Shown: positions 10,001 through 18,643, counted from the stretch's first letter. The stretch: DNA of 64,000 nucleotides from Streptococcus pseudoporcinus LQ 940-04 (GCF_000188035.1 NZ_AEUY02000005.1:1302001-1366000); one strand, 5' to 3'. The notes: generated from the sequence alone by a model not told the origin. Numbers and translations: made by a program.

Positions 10001-10617
10001 TCGGACCAGTTAACACTGATGCTATTGCGCAGTACGAAGAAGTTTCAGAACGCTTAACCTTCTTACTAGGTCAAAAAGAAGACCTTAACAAGGCAAAAAA
10101 TATGCTTCTTGATACGATTCACCAAATGGATTCAGAAGTAAAAGCTCGCTTTAAAGTCACTTTTGAAGCCATTAGAAATAGTTTCCAAGAAACCTTTAAG
10201 CAAATGTTCGGTGGAGGTAGTGCAGATCTTATTCTTACTGATGGAGATATGCTAACTGCTGGTATTGATATTTCCGTGCAACCTCCTGGGAAAAAAATCC
10301 AGTCTCTCAACTTGATGTCTGGTGGGGAAAAGGCCCTCTCAGCCCTAGCTCTGCTTTTTGCAATCATTCGTGTAAAAACAATACCTTTTGTTATTCTTGA
10401 TGAAGTTGAAGCAGCACTTGATGAGGCTAACGTCAAACGTTTTGGTGACTACTTGAATCGTTTTGACAAGGATAGTCAGTTTATTGTGGTTACCCATCGG
10501 AAGGGAACGATGGCAGCAGCAGATAGTATTTATGGGATTACGATGCAAGAATCGGGAGTTTCAAAAGTAGTTTCTGTTAAGTTGAAAGATTCAGAAAAAC
10601 TTAGTTTTTTAAATTAA
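7072..10617 (+). CDS. smc: Chromosome partition protein SMC, 1181 aa
   Basis: Condensin-like ATPase for chromosome compaction and segregation; partners are ScpA/ScpB, not encoded here. N-terminal Walker A GPNGSGKSN (31-39), two long coiled coils (about 165-490 and 670-1010), a central hinge (about 510-660, with GGSFAGGASR), then the C-terminal signature LMSGGEKALSALALLFA and Walker B FVILDEVEAALDEANV. Full length for the family. It starts immediately after rnc and is followed 29 bp later by a Cof phosphatase gene. Confidence 0.97.
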   Translation: MFLKKIEMQGFKSFADKTKIEFEKGVTAVVGPNGSGKSNITESLRWALGESSAKSLRGGKMPDIIFAGTESRNALNFAEVAIVLDNSDEFIKDAGKEIRVERHIYRNGDSDYLIDGKKVRLRDIHDLFMDTGLGRDSFSIISQGRVEEIFNSKPEERRTIFEEAAGVLKYKTRKKETQSKLTQTQDNLDRLDDIIYELDTQVGPLEKQAKVAREYKQLEGERQNLHLSILVADVRKDKQQLSQLQTSLEELQEGLAEYHHHRELLEAQNQKLKEKRQALNRETESKQAELLELTRALADLEKQIDLIKLETSQKNEKKAEASSQIAELETEISTLRIAEKQKVELLEQLAVSSRENAKALEELQENLQRFSGDPDQLIEKLREDYLALMQKEASLSNQLTLLTSEIEKDNQEQEHQLKAFSEQEKHVVMLEKEHQELLVAYNECSQRLQELLQDYQTKRNQLQVQKASYQDQQGKLFDLLDQKKAKEARLNSLEAIQKNHSQFYAGVRAVLQASNHLSGILGAVSEHLTFDRKYQTALEIALGASSQNIIVENEAAAKEAIAFLKRTKQGRATFLPLTTLKPRYLSESQERQVQSSQGFLGSAESLVSYDSHLAVIFKNLLNTTLIFDSIDNANKAAKLLQYKVRIVTLDGTELRPGGSFAGGASRQTNTTFIKPEIDSLQANLMDLNQTLLQQEKAVAQLQTSLQEAENQLLKLKDLGEKTRLEEQELSFKADQLQERLADSQEILANMTKMQSQNRERDFQTEKNDLEQELEVINQRKEALSQEIESIKSNKDTINQKKAALTEELAQARLSQRDLANEKRFEETDLNRLEKERQTKEEKVTQLKDLLSSHISEEDIDRLPSLEEGLLEIAERKTQVEQKLVGLRFETEDYQAQLEELEVKLQQEQSKSEMFIRQQSKLEAEQEQVSARLRTHAKVLAEDFQLSFEEAQDKSHQVDDLAQAKDKLAKLRRQIKALGPVNTDAIAQYEEVSERLTFLLGQKEDLNKAKNMLLDTIHQMDSEVKARFKVTFEAIRNSFQETFKQMFGGGSADLILTDGDMLTAGIDISVQPPGKKIQSLNLMSGGEKALSALALLFAIIRVKTIPFVILDEVEAALDEANVKRFGDYLNRFDKDSQFIVVTHRKGTMAAADSIYGITMQESGVSKVVSVKLKDSEKLSFLN

Positions 10618-10646
10618 AGCTAGGTGCTAAGAAGAAAGTGGACAAG

Positions 10647-11459
10647 ATGATAAAATTAGTTGCTACAGATATGGATGGCACCTTTTTAACTGAAAATCAT
10701 ACCTATGATAAGGAACGACTAGCAGCACTGCTTCCCAAGTTGAAAGCTAAAGGGATTACTTTTGCTGTTTCCAGTGGCCGTTCCCTTTTAGCAATTGAGC
10801 AATTGTTTGCCGATTTTTTGAGCGATATTGCCCTTATTGCGGAAAATGGTTCCTTGGTCCAGTACCAGAATCAGGTTATTTTTGCTGATTTTATGACTAA
10901 AAAACAATATATTGAGGTTGCTAAAAGGATTTTGGAAAATCCTTATTATGTTGAAACGGGCATGCTCTTTTCTGGTCAGAAAGCTTCCTATATTCTAGAG
11001 GGTGCCAGCCAAGATTACATTAATCGGATGCATTTATTCTATGAAAATATTAAAATAATCAGTGATTTTGATGCCATGGATAATGATTCAATTTTTAAAA
11101 TTACCACAACATTTACAGGTGAGACAGTCCTGGATGGTAGTGCTTGGTTAGATCAGCAAATTCCTTACATTTCAGCTGTGACCACTGGCTTTGAGTCGAT
11201 AGATGTTATTTTAGCAGAAGTCAATAAAGGTTTTGGTATGGCTCATTTATGTCAAGCCCTTGATATTAAAGCCGAGGAAGTTGTTGCCTTTGGAGATAAT
11301 CTAAATGATTATCAAATGTTAGAGTATGTTGGTCATGCAGTCGCAACAGCTAATGCTAGACCAGAAATCATTGCTCTGGCTGACCAAGTTATTGGCCATT
11401 GCAATGAGCAGTCTGTTTTAACTTATTTAGAAGGGTTGGTGTCAGAAGATGACTTATAA
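10647..11459 (+). CDS. Cof-type HAD-IIB family phosphatase
   Basis: Predicted sugar-phosphate or flavin/PLP-type phosphatase. HAD motif I DMDGTF, motif II Ser (SSGR), and motif IV GDNLNDYQML are all present; the central cap is the Cof/IIB type. The start is taken at ATG 10647 (MIKLVATDMDG); an in-frame GTG at 10638 is the alternative. It overlaps the next, paralogous phosphatase gene by 11 bp. Substrate cannot be told from sequence. Part of the smc-ftsY transcription unit. Confidence 0.92.
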   Translation: MIKLVATDMDGTFLTENHTYDKERLAALLPKLKAKGITFAVSSGRSLLAIEQLFADFLSDIALIAENGSLVQYQNQVIFADFMTKKQYIEVAKRILENPYYVETGMLFSGQKASYILEGASQDYINRMHLFYENIKIISDFDAMDNDSIFKITTTFTGETVLDGSAWLDQQIPYISAVTTGFESIDVILAEVNKGFGMAHLCQALDIKAEEVVAFGDNLNDYQMLEYVGHAVATANARPEIIALADQVIGHCNEQSVLTYLEGLVSEDDL

Positions 11460-12273
11460 GATTTTAGCATTGGACCTTGATGGAACACTTTTTAATAGTG
11501 AAAAAATTGTTAGTGATGCTAATAGAGCTGCTTTAGCTAGTGCTAAAGAATTAGGGGTTAAAATTGTAATTACAACTGGTCGTCCTTTAGCGGCTATTGG
11601 TAGCTTATTAGAGGAACTGGATTTGATCAGTGACGACGATTACAGCATCACTTTTAATGGTGGTTTAGTTCAAAAAAATACTGGTCAGGTTTTAGATAAA
11701 AGTGCCTTAACCTTTGATCAAATTGCTTTTGTTTATCAAGAGTTGAAGGCTTTAGGCTTGCCAACGGATATTTTAAGTGAAGGAATTGTTTATAGCCTTC
11801 CAAGTCAAGATGGGCGCAAGTCACAATACCATTTAGCTAATCCCTTATTAGAATTTGTTGAACTGGATTCTTTAGAGGCTCTACCAAGAGATATTATCTT
11901 TAACAAAATTGTAACGGTAACGGATGCAGACTTTTTAGATGCTCAATTGAATCGGGTCAAAGAGGAAACATTTGCCAACTTCGAATCCTTTAAATCACGT
12001 GACATTATTTTTGAGGTCATGCCTAAAGGGGTGCACAAGGCATTTGGTCTCCAGCTTCTTTGTCAGCACCTGGGTATTGCTGCTAAGGAGGTCATGGCGG
12101 TTGGTGATGAGGCTAATGATATTACTATGCTGGAATGGGCTGGTTTGGGAGTGGCCATGGCAAATGGGACCTCAGATGTTAAACAAGTGGCTAATGTCGT
12201 GACAAGTTTGACTAATGATCAGTCTGGTGTAGCTGAAGCGGTGCAAAAATATATATTAAGTGAGGAGAACTAA
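11449..12273 (+). CDS. Cof-type HAD-IIB family phosphatase, 274 aa
   Basis: Second, adjacent paralogue of the Cof/YidA type. Motif I DLDGTLFN, motif II TTGRP, motif III Lys near KGVHKAFG, motif IV GDEANDITML. It overlaps the preceding gene (11 bp), and its stop codon overlaps the ftsY start by one base (TAATG), so the three genes are probably translationally coupled. The two paralogues between smc and ftsY are a conserved streptococcal arrangement with no known link to secretion or segregation. Confidence 0.93.
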   Translation: MTYKILALDLDGTLFNSEKIVSDANRAALASAKELGVKIVITTGRPLAAIGSLLEELDLISDDDYSITFNGGLVQKNTGQVLDKSALTFDQIAFVYQELKALGLPTDILSEGIVYSLPSQDGRKSQYHLANPLLEFVELDSLEALPRDIIFNKIVTVTDADFLDAQLNRVKEETFANFESFKSRDIIFEVMPKGVHKAFGLQLLCQHLGIAAKEVMAVGDEANDITMLEWAGLGVAMANGTSDVKQVANVVTSLTNDQSGVAEAVQKYILSEEN

Positions 12274-13757
12274 TGGGACTTTTTGATAAATTATTTGGGT
12301 CAAAAAAAGCAAAAGAAAAAATTGATTTTCCAGATGTGACAGAAATTAAAGAGGCGGAGCCTACCAATTTAGCTGAAGATACTGTTAAAGACGGTTCTAG
12401 TGTGACTAGTGACCAAACAGAAAAACCATTACCAACAAGAGGTCAAAGCCAAGATGAGTCCATTAGCCTTGAACCATCAGAAGGTGAAAATGAAATAGAA
12501 GCAGCGTCGGCGCGGGCCTCTACCTATTCAAAAGCTGATGTTGAAAGTGACGTTTCCTCACATCATCAAGACATAATTGATCCAGAAATGGGGAATTTAC
12601 AATCACAAGAAGGGGGTGCATTAAACTATCAATCTGAGCCAAAAGAGAATGATGACCATCAAGCAAGTGAAGAAAAAAGCACGAGCTATTCTAAGGTGGA
12701 CGACTACTACCGAGATAAGGCGTCATTGGAGGAGCAAGCGCGTCAAGAGAAGCTTTCAAGTTCTGAGGATATGCCTATAGAAGATAAACAGGGCTCTTCA
12801 CAAGTAGCAGAAGATCAGGCATTGATAGAAGAAAGTGATCAAGAAAAGTATGATCGCAGTCTGAAAAAAACGAGATCAGGCTTTGCTAGTCGTTTGAATG
12901 CTTTCTTTGCTAACTTCAGAAGAGTTGATGAAGAATTCTTTGAAGAGTTAGAGGAGATGCTAATTCTTTCAGATGTGGGAGTAACCGTTGCAACGACTCT
13001 AACTGATCAGCTGCGCCAAGAAGCAAAATTAGAAAATGCTAAAAAACCTGAGGTCCTAAGACGGGTTATCATCGAAAAATTAGTCGCTATTTATGAAAAA
13101 GATGGCATCTATGGTGAAAATATTAATTATCAGAATAAGCTGACGGTTATGCTTTTTGTAGGTGTTAATGGTGTTGGTAAGACCACTTCAATAGGAAAAT
13201 TGGCCTATCGCTATAAAAGTGAAGGTAAAAAAGTTATGTTAGTGGCTGCGGATACTTTCCGCGCCGGTGCTGTAGCGCAACTCGTTGAATGGGGACGCCG
13301 CGTTGATGTGCCGGTGGTGACTGGCTCTGAAAAAGCAGACCCTGCCTCTGTTGTATTTGACGGGGTTGAAAAAGCAGTGGCACAAGAGGTTGATATCCTC
13401 TTGATTGATACGGCTGGACGTTTGCAAAATAAAGAAAATCTCATGGCTGAGCTAGAAAAAATGGGACGTATTATTAAGAGGGTTATTCCGGACGCACCAC
13501 ACGAAACTTTGTTAGCTTTGGATGCTTCAACTGGCCAGAATGCCCTTAGCCAAGCGAAAGAGTTTTCTAAAATAATGCCTCTGACAGGTTTGATTTTGAC
13601 TAAGATTGATGGGACAGCTAAGGGAGGTGTCGTCTTGGCCATTCGTCAAGAATTGGATATTCCCGTTAAATTCATTGGCTTTGGTGAAAAAATTGATGAT
13701 ATCGGAGAATTTGATTCAGAAGAATTCATGAAAGGATTGCTAGGAGATATGATTTAA
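12273..13757 (+). CDS. ftsY: Signal recognition particle receptor FtsY, 494 aa
   Basis: SRP receptor GTPase that docks ribosome-SRP complexes at the membrane. A very acidic, Ser/Glu-rich, low-complexity A region (about 15-190) precedes the NG domain. G1 is GVNGVGKT (from residue 297), then DTFRAGAVAQL, DTAGR and TKIDGTAKGG, with the C-terminal helix FMKGLLGDMI. The long acidic extension is usual for streptococcal FtsY and varies between strains. It closes the smc-ftsY unit; the YkgJ-like gene follows 25 bp later. Confidence 0.96.
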   Translation: MGLFDKLFGSKKAKEKIDFPDVTEIKEAEPTNLAEDTVKDGSSVTSDQTEKPLPTRGQSQDESISLEPSEGENEIEAASARASTYSKADVESDVSSHHQDIIDPEMGNLQSQEGGALNYQSEPKENDDHQASEEKSTSYSKVDDYYRDKASLEEQARQEKLSSSEDMPIEDKQGSSQVAEDQALIEESDQEKYDRSLKKTRSGFASRLNAFFANFRRVDEEFFEELEEMLILSDVGVTVATTLTDQLRQEAKLENAKKPEVLRRVIIEKLVAIYEKDGIYGENINYQNKLTVMLFVGVNGVGKTTSIGKLAYRYKSEGKKVMLVAADTFRAGAVAQLVEWGRRVDVPVVTGSEKADPASVVFDGVEKAVAQEVDILLIDTAGRLQNKENLMAELEKMGRIIKRVIPDAPHETLLALDASTGQNALSQAKEFSKIMPLTGLILTKIDGTAKGGVVLAIRQELDIPVKFIGFGEKIDDIGEFDSEEFMKGLLGDMI

Positions 13758-13782
13758 CCACTGCTCCTAGAAAGATACATCT

Positions 13783-14283
13783 ATGAAAAAGAAGACGGCA
13801 ATAGCTATTGACTACTACAAAGATTTAGCTCTGCAAAAGCAGTCACAGCACCGGAAATTTTTGGCTCAATTAAAAAGGAAACCGCCCAAAAATTTAGATA
13901 AAATCGTTCAAGAAGTGCACTATGATGTTTTTCAAGAAATTGACTGTAAGGCTTGTGCTAACTGTTGTCAAACATTAGGACCATTATTCACAGAAACGGA
14001 TATCAAGCGTATTTCTAAACATTTTCGAATGAAGATGGCAGCTTTTGAAGACCTTTACCTTGAAGTAGATGAAGATGGGGATAAAGTTTTTAAATCAATG
14101 CCTTGTCCCTTCTTGGGTGAAGATAAGTTATGTAGTATTTATGATGTTCGTCCTAAAGCCTGTCGTGAATTCCCCCACACAGACCGTAAGAAAATCTACC
14201 AAATTAACCATTTAACCTTGAAAAATACCTTAACCTGCCCTGCGGCCTATCTCTTTGTTGAAAAACTTCAAAACAGACTATAA
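13783..14283 (+). CDS. YkgJ-family cysteine cluster protein, 166 aa
   Basis: Has the Zn/Fe-chelating YkgJ pattern: CKACANCCQTLGP, then CPFLGEDKLCSIYDVRPKACREFP, and a later Cys in LTCPAA. The conserved cysteines suggest a bound metal or Fe-S centre; function is unknown. The N-terminus is lysine-rich. It may be co-transcribed with ftsY (25-bp gap). No terminator is evident after it. Confidence 0.88.
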   Translation: MKKKTAIAIDYYKDLALQKQSQHRKFLAQLKRKPPKNLDKIVQEVHYDVFQEIDCKACANCCQTLGPLFTETDIKRISKHFRMKMAAFEDLYLEVDEDGDKVFKSMPCPFLGEDKLCSIYDVRPKACREFPHTDRKKIYQINHLTLKNTLTCPAAYLFVEKLQNRL

Positions 14284-14326
14284 ATTGAAACGGGTCAATC
14301 TGTGACAATTAGCATGAAAACTTGGT

Positions 14327-14355
14327 TTGAGAGCCAAATGTGGAGCTGATATAAT
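14327..14355 (+). promoter_or_regulatory. Strong orphan promoter upstream of the streptokinase-like gene
   Basis: TTGAGA (14327-14332) and TATAAT (14350-14355) with exactly 17 bp between them. The next protein start is 465 bp downstream, so the transcript has either a very long leader or is a separate small RNA. Confidence 0.65.
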
Positions 14356-14361
14356 GAAATA

Positions 14362-14570
14362 GATATAAGTTGAAGAAAATGTAGAAAAGCTTATATCACA
14401 ATAATTTTTAATAACGTTTTTGCTAGAGACGATTAAACTCATTGTAGAAGAATAGCCCTTTATTGAAAATAGCGGTGAAATTTTAGACCCCCTCCTAAAG
14501 TTCTATTATTGAGTTTAATCATGTGAAAAATATGAAGAAAGTGCGTTCCTAGTCCATAGGGACGCACTTC
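14362..14570 (+). ncRNA. Candidate structured RNA upstream of the streptokinase-like gene
   Basis: Downstream of the 14327-14355 promoter lie three nested structures. GATATAAG and CTTATATC pair around 14361-14397. A perfect 11-bp repeat pairs 14431-14441 with 14510-14520; its loop contains CCCCCTCCT (14488-14496), complementary to Shine-Dalgarno sequences. A 12-bp hairpin with one G-U pairs 14539-14550 with 14558-14569 over a 7-nt loop. No T-run follows, so the 3' end is unclear. I found no open frame in it. It could be a small RNA or part of a long leader. The rest of 14571-14819 shows nothing I can name. Confidence 0.35.
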
Positions 14571-14819
14571 ATCGTGCTTGATTGGAAAAGGGTAAGGAAA
14601 GGTTACAAAAAGCATGAGTTCTTGTAAAAAATTTTAGATCTTTTTAATGCCGAACACAAGATAGACTATTCATACCTTAGCCATTAGAATGACATGCTTT
14701 GTCATGATAGAGTGCTTCACAATTTGTTCAGCGGTTAGTAGGCAGTCATCTATTGTGACTTTAGGAAGTATATCATTTCGTCTCTGGTGGAAACGAAGGC
14801 TATAAATAAGGAGATTATG

Positions 14820-16073
14820 ATGAAAAAATACAGTGCACTATTAGGGGGAATTCTGATATGCGCAGCGCTTTTTATGCAGGCACATACAGTACATGCTTCT
14901 GCGTCAGAATATTTAGACGAATTAGCAGACTTGCTTCGTCCTCGTTCGCATCCCTTAATTTCCATTTCGGTGGTGGGAGTTGATAAAGATACAAAAAGAG
15001 AGTTTTATATTCAAGGCTTAGACTTTGAAGTCACTTCTTATAAAGTTACAAAAAAAGAGTTGTTGGATGCTATCAACAGTAAATACCTCCACTCACGAAT
15101 GGACAATCAAACCCTTGTTTTAGATTTCCAAACAGATGCAAAGCTTACAGGTCAAGACGGTAAAGTCCTTGAAGCTCAATCGGATGGCTCCGTAATGCTT
15201 CCCAAAAATGCTAACCTCCACTATAGGCTTTCTGGTCATGTTACTGTTGGTAAGACACCTAGCCTTCCGATTAAGAACCCAGTGGATCGCGTCTTAGTCC
15301 GAAGACATTTCACTTTTAAACCACTCAACAGTGATGGAAAAATGCTTGAGTCAGAATTAGCTATCCCTGATGTGAAAGAGGTTAATTCTGTACTTACAGT
15401 CGCTAATTTGAAACAATCAGCAGAAGAAGTGCTTAACAAATTGGATCCAGCTTATACTATTCTTGAAGTAGATGACATATCAGTAAAGCATGACGACCGT
15501 ACCTTTACGACGATTGATGATGCAAATAATCCAGAATCTTCTTATACTGTCAAAGCCAGAGAGCATAAACCGTTTGATCCAGGAGATGATGAGTTACTAA
15601 GTGGAAACCAGGACACCATTAAGGAAACCTATACTATTATCAGAAAAGATTACTTAGATGACAAAGGAAATCTCAAATATGATCTTATTGATGTTCATTA
15701 CATTGACGCCTCAAACAATCACTTGTTATTGAAACAGACCTATAGGTTGATGCCTTACGAGAAGCATCGCATAGACTTTAGTAATCCTTATGATTACCAA
15801 TCACGTCATAAAATTCTTAGGGCTAGTCTTGATGATGATGGTGTTTCAGGCTACACCCTTACAGGAAGAGTTGACCAAGTGACTGTAGATGGTTCAAAAC
15901 GAGTTAATGTTTACATGGTTAAGAGGGATCCCAGCCTTAGACCGTTTGATCATGCAGGTTACGATAATGGCGCCTCTCACACAGAGGCTTTAGAATATAG
16001 TTACCTGCGTGAACTAGGAGTACCTCAGCATGAAGATGCTAAGTTTGAACCATTGATAATTAAACCTAAATAA
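14820..16073 (+). CDS. Streptokinase/skizzle-family secreted plasminogen-binding protein, 417 aa
   Basis: Divergent member of the streptokinase family, which recruits host plasminogen. The start at ATG 14820 is set by AAGGAG six bases upstream; a signal peptide follows (about 1-26, VHA-SAS). Family landmarks include LSGHVTVG, RHFTFKPLN, YTLTGRVDQV and YMVKRDPSLRPF, and a late SYLRELGVP like the SYLRYTGTP of streptokinase. The mature N-terminus (SASEYLDEL) lacks the Ile-Ala-Gly start that classical streptokinase inserts into plasminogen, and the protein ends in Lys (KPK), the kind of end that binds kringle lysine sites. It may therefore bind plasminogen(en) and not activate it alone, as described for skizzle of S. 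agalactiae. Flanked by the structured region upstream and a terminator downstream. Confidence 0.85.
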   Translation: MKKYSALLGGILICAALFMQAHTVHASASEYLDELADLLRPRSHPLISISVVGVDKDTKREFYIQGLDFEVTSYKVTKKELLDAINSKYLHSRMDNQTLVLDFQTDAKLTGQDGKVLEAQSDGSVMLPKNANLHYRLSGHVTVGKTPSLPIKNPVDRVLVRRHFTFKPLNSDGKMLESELAIPDVKEVNSVLTVANLKQSAEEVLNKLDPAYTILEVDDISVKHDDRTFTTIDDANNPESSYTVKAREHKPFDPGDDELLSGNQDTIKETYTIIRKDYLDDKGNLKYDLIDVHYIDASNNHLLLKQTYRLMPYEKHRIDFSNPYDYQSRHKILRASLDDDGVSGYTLTGRVDQVTVDGSKRVNVYMVKRDPSLRPFDHAGYDNGASHTEALEYSYLRELGVPQHEDAKFEPLIIKPK

Positions 16074-16158
16074 AAGAGTGAAAAACTCTACTGGTACAAT
16101 AAGGAGCTGAATGAAAGGGGGACTTGTTTACCCAGTAGAGAAATATGCTTGAACTTAT

Positions 16159-16190
16159 AAACAAACTTCTTTTTAGAGGTTTGTTTTTTA
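16159..16190 (+). terminator. Terminator after the streptokinase-like gene
   Basis: AAACAAACTTCT (16159-16170) pairs with AGAGGTTTGTTT (16175-16186), followed by T residues. A weaker long-loop pairing, CTCTACTGG (16086-16094) with CCCAGTAGAG (16131-16140), lies before it. Between 16190 and 16476 I see only a 10-bp inverted repeat (GAGGCCAATA at 16325, TATTGGCCTC at 16420) and no gene. Confidence 0.75.
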
Positions 16191-16476
16191 ATGTTTCTCT
16201 CCTTTTTATCTAGACGATAGGCGGTTAGCTTTCCAATTAAGGAAAAATGAGTTATACTAGTAGCCATCAAAATAGTGATGACAGCCTGTCAATAGAACTC
16301 TTTTCTCTTTTGATTCTAAGCAAAGAGGCCAATAAGGTGATTCCTATGTTTTGTTATAGATTTTGATTGTGCGTACTGGAGAAAAGCTAACTTAAGTCTA
16401 AAGGAGATGTCAAGAAGGCTATTGGCCTCATCTACACCAACGTTTAGGCTTCTTTATGACAAAAGGAGTGGTATTA

Positions 16477-17085
16477 ATGAATATAGTGATTGCTGGTGGG
16501 AGTGGTTTTCTTGGAAGTCAGCTTATTGAAGTTGCTTTACAATATGGTCATCAGGTTACCTATCTTTCGAGACGGAGAGGGAAAGGCTCTGTTTTTGAGT
16601 CTTCAAACCTTCATTTTATAAAGGGCGATTTATTGGATTCGACCACAGCGCCTTTTCCTATTCAATCCTTTGACCTTCTCATTGATTGTGTAGGGGCTAT
16701 TAAGCCAAATCAACTAAGGAGCTTAAATGTTCAAGCAACAAAAGGAGCAATTAAACTCTGTAAAAATAAACATATCCCCAAGATAGTCTATATATCAGCT
16801 AATAGCGGTTATCCAGCATATCTGAAAAGTAAACGAGAAGCTGAGCAATTAATCAAAAAAAGTGGCTTAGATTATTTGCTAGTAAGACCTAACCTACTTT
16901 TTGGAAAAGAACGCCCTTTATCACTGCTTCAGGCAAAATGTCTATTCTTTTTCGCATACCTACCCTTTTTTGCTTCTTTCTTTAAAAAGCGTCAACCTCA
17001 TGCTGTCAGGGAAGTTGCAGAAACCATTCTCCAGACGCTTGAAAACAATCCAAGCAAAAAGATTCTTACCTGGAGTCACAGCTGA
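16477..17085 (+). CDS. NAD(P)-binding epimerase/NmrA-like protein, 202 aa
   Basis: Atypical short-chain dehydrogenase fold: Rossmann motif GGSGFLGSQ at the N-terminus, YLSRRRG after beta-2, DLLIDCVGA, and YISANSGYP followed by KREAEQLIKKSGLDYLLVRPNLLFG, typical of YbjT/NmrA-like proteins. The start at 16477 (MNIVIAGG) follows AAAAGGAG. It is short (202 aa) and lacks a full substrate domain; substrate unknown. It stands alone between terminators. Confidence 0.85.
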   Translation: MNIVIAGGSGFLGSQLIEVALQYGHQVTYLSRRRGKGSVFESSNLHFIKGDLLDSTTAPFPIQSFDLLIDCVGAIKPNQLRSLNVQATKGAIKLCKNKHIPKIVYISANSGYPAYLKSKREAEQLIKKSGLDYLLVRPNLLFGKERPLSLLQAKCLFFFAYLPFFASFFKKRQPHAVREVAETILQTLENNPSKKILTWSHS

Positions 17086-17104
17086 AGTGGAAGTCTTGTC
17101 AAAT

Positions 17105-17144
17105 CACTAAAAAATCCTTAAGTTTTCTTAAGGATTTTTTAGTG
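17105..17144. terminator. Bidirectional terminator
   Basis: Perfect 18-bp inverted repeat (17105-17122 with 17127-17144, TTTT loop) with A and T runs inside the arms, between convergent genes. Confidence 0.85.
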
Positions 17145-17166
17145 AGATAAAAGCGATTTAGAAAAA

Positions 17167-18531
17167 CTATTTCCCTCTCTTTAAGGCGGCAAACATACCT
17201 AAGTAGAGTAGGTAATTACATGCTGCAAAAAAAGCAAATAAAAGGTAAACGTTAGTGATACCAATCGTCAGAGAAGGGCTGCTATTTGCCATAATGGCGG
17301 CTAAAGCTGTTCCGAGAGCACCGGCAAATTGCTGCATCATTTGGAAAATAGCTGTCGCATCAGCATTTTTGGAAACAGGTAAATTTTGAATAGCAGTAGC
17401 CAGGGTATTGTTGAAGGTCATGTTACGGCCAATAGTGAAAATGATATAGAGGAGAGTGAAAGGAAGAATCATAAAGTGAGATAGCATTATTGTAATGATT
17501 AATAAGGAAAGGAAGAAGAGGCTATTGCCAATATAAAGGGATAACTTGGCTCCTTTTTCATCATAGAATTTTCCAAGAAGAGGAGCGCATATAGCACCGA
17601 GCAAGGTACCAGGTAATAAGACCATTCCAGCGGTTGAACTGCTAGCAATCTTTTGTAAGACGATGAAATTTGGGGTGATAAAATTAATCCCTAAATTAAT
17701 TAATTGAAAGGTAAAAAAAGGAATTAATCCAAAGCTGACAGAAGGGCGTTTTAAAATACGAATATCAAGAAAAGGGTCTTGGCGGTTGAGACTTTGGTAA
17801 AGGAAGATGGCAAAGCTTAAGAAAAAGATAAGGCCATAAATCCAATTGATGCCACCATCCTGCAAGCTTGAGATGATTAACAAGGCCATGGTCAAACTGA
17901 CTGATAAGGCCATAAAGCCCAAATAGTCAAATCTTTCGGCCTTTCCTCTGGGAGAATCAATCAAATGGCGATAAGCAATAAGGCTGGCAATGATGGGGAA
18001 GGGGAGTATACAAATAAAAATCCACTGCCAGGCAAAATGACTAATCATAAAACCACCATATGTTGGCCCAAAGGCAGGAGCTAGACTGATAATTAAGCCT
18101 CCCAGTCCCATATAGGTTCCAATTTTCTTTTCAGGAACGCGTTCTAAAATAATATTAAACATCTGTGGCATGATGATGCCAGTTGCCACTCCCTGAATCA
18201 CACGTGCTAGGAGCATGATCCAAAAAGAAGAGGTTAAAGTAGCCAGGGTCGTACCAAAAATCATTAAACTTGCCGCTGAAAAAAAGATCTGTCGTTCACC
18301 GAAATGACGTTTTAGAGCCGCGGAAGCCGTTGTCATAATAGCAACTGATAAAAGATAGATAGTTGTTATCCATTGTAAGTTACTTAAAGGTTGATGATAG
18401 ATAGTCATCATTTTTGGGAAAGTAACGTTCATACTGGTCTCAGATAAAATGCCTGAGAAGCCAATCATAGCAATGGCAACAATGGCCATTAGCGTATCTT
18501 TACTAACCGTTTTTTCCTTGTTATTTTGCAT
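17167..18531 (-). CDS. MFS transporter, DHA2 drug:H+ antiporter family, 454 aa
   Basis: Multi-span exporter with hydrophobic segments along its whole length. Motif A-like KRHFGERQIF lies in the 2-3 loop, motif B RVIQGVATGIIMP in helix 4, and motif C-like LAPAFGPTYGGF in helix 5, which marks antiporters. About 14 helices are expected for DHA2. A good GGAGG ribosome site precedes the ATG. Likely drug or toxic-compound efflux; substrate unknown. Monocistronic on the minus strand. Confidence 0.9.
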   Translation of the reverse strand: MQNNKEKTVSKDTLMAIVAIAMIGFSGILSETSMNVTFPKMMTIYHQPLSNLQWITTIYLLSVAIMTTASAALKRHFGERQIFFSAASLMIFGTTLATLTSSFWIMLLARVIQGVATGIIMPQMFNIILERVPEKKIGTYMGLGGLIISLAPAFGPTYGGFMISHFAWQWIFICILPFPIIASLIAYRHLIDSPRGKAERFDYLGFMALSVSLTMALLIISSLQDGGINWIYGLIFFLSFAIFLYQSLNRQDPFLDIRILKRPSVSFGLIPFFTFQLINLGINFITPNFIVLQKIASSSTAGMVLLPGTLLGAICAPLLGKFYDEKGAKLSLYIGNSLFFLSLLIITIMLSHFMILPFTLLYIIFTIGRNMTFNNTLATAIQNLPVSKNADATAIFQMMQQFAGALGTALAAIMANSSPSLTIGITNVYLLFAFFAACNYLLYLGMFAALKRGK

Positions 18532-18581
18532 TTTTCCTCCTTTTATAAATGATTGTTGTTTTATGGGTATAAGAACAAAGT

Positions 18582-18636
18582 AAAAAAGGGAAAGTGTCTA
18601 AAAATGTAACTTAGAGAGACTTTCCACTTTTTATAA
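18582..18636 (-). terminator. Terminator of the DUF318/DUF1980 operon
   Basis: On the minus strand AAAAAGTGGAAAGTCTCT pairs imperfectly with AGACACTTTCCCTTTTTT, giving a long hairpin ending in T residues, just after the DUF1980 stop codon. Confidence 0.6.
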
Positions 18637-18643
18637 GAATAGC

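Noticed and set aside
16088-16270. Minus-strand open frame of 60 aa after the streptokinase-like gene
   Set aside because: Runs through a strong terminator and has no convincing ribosome site.
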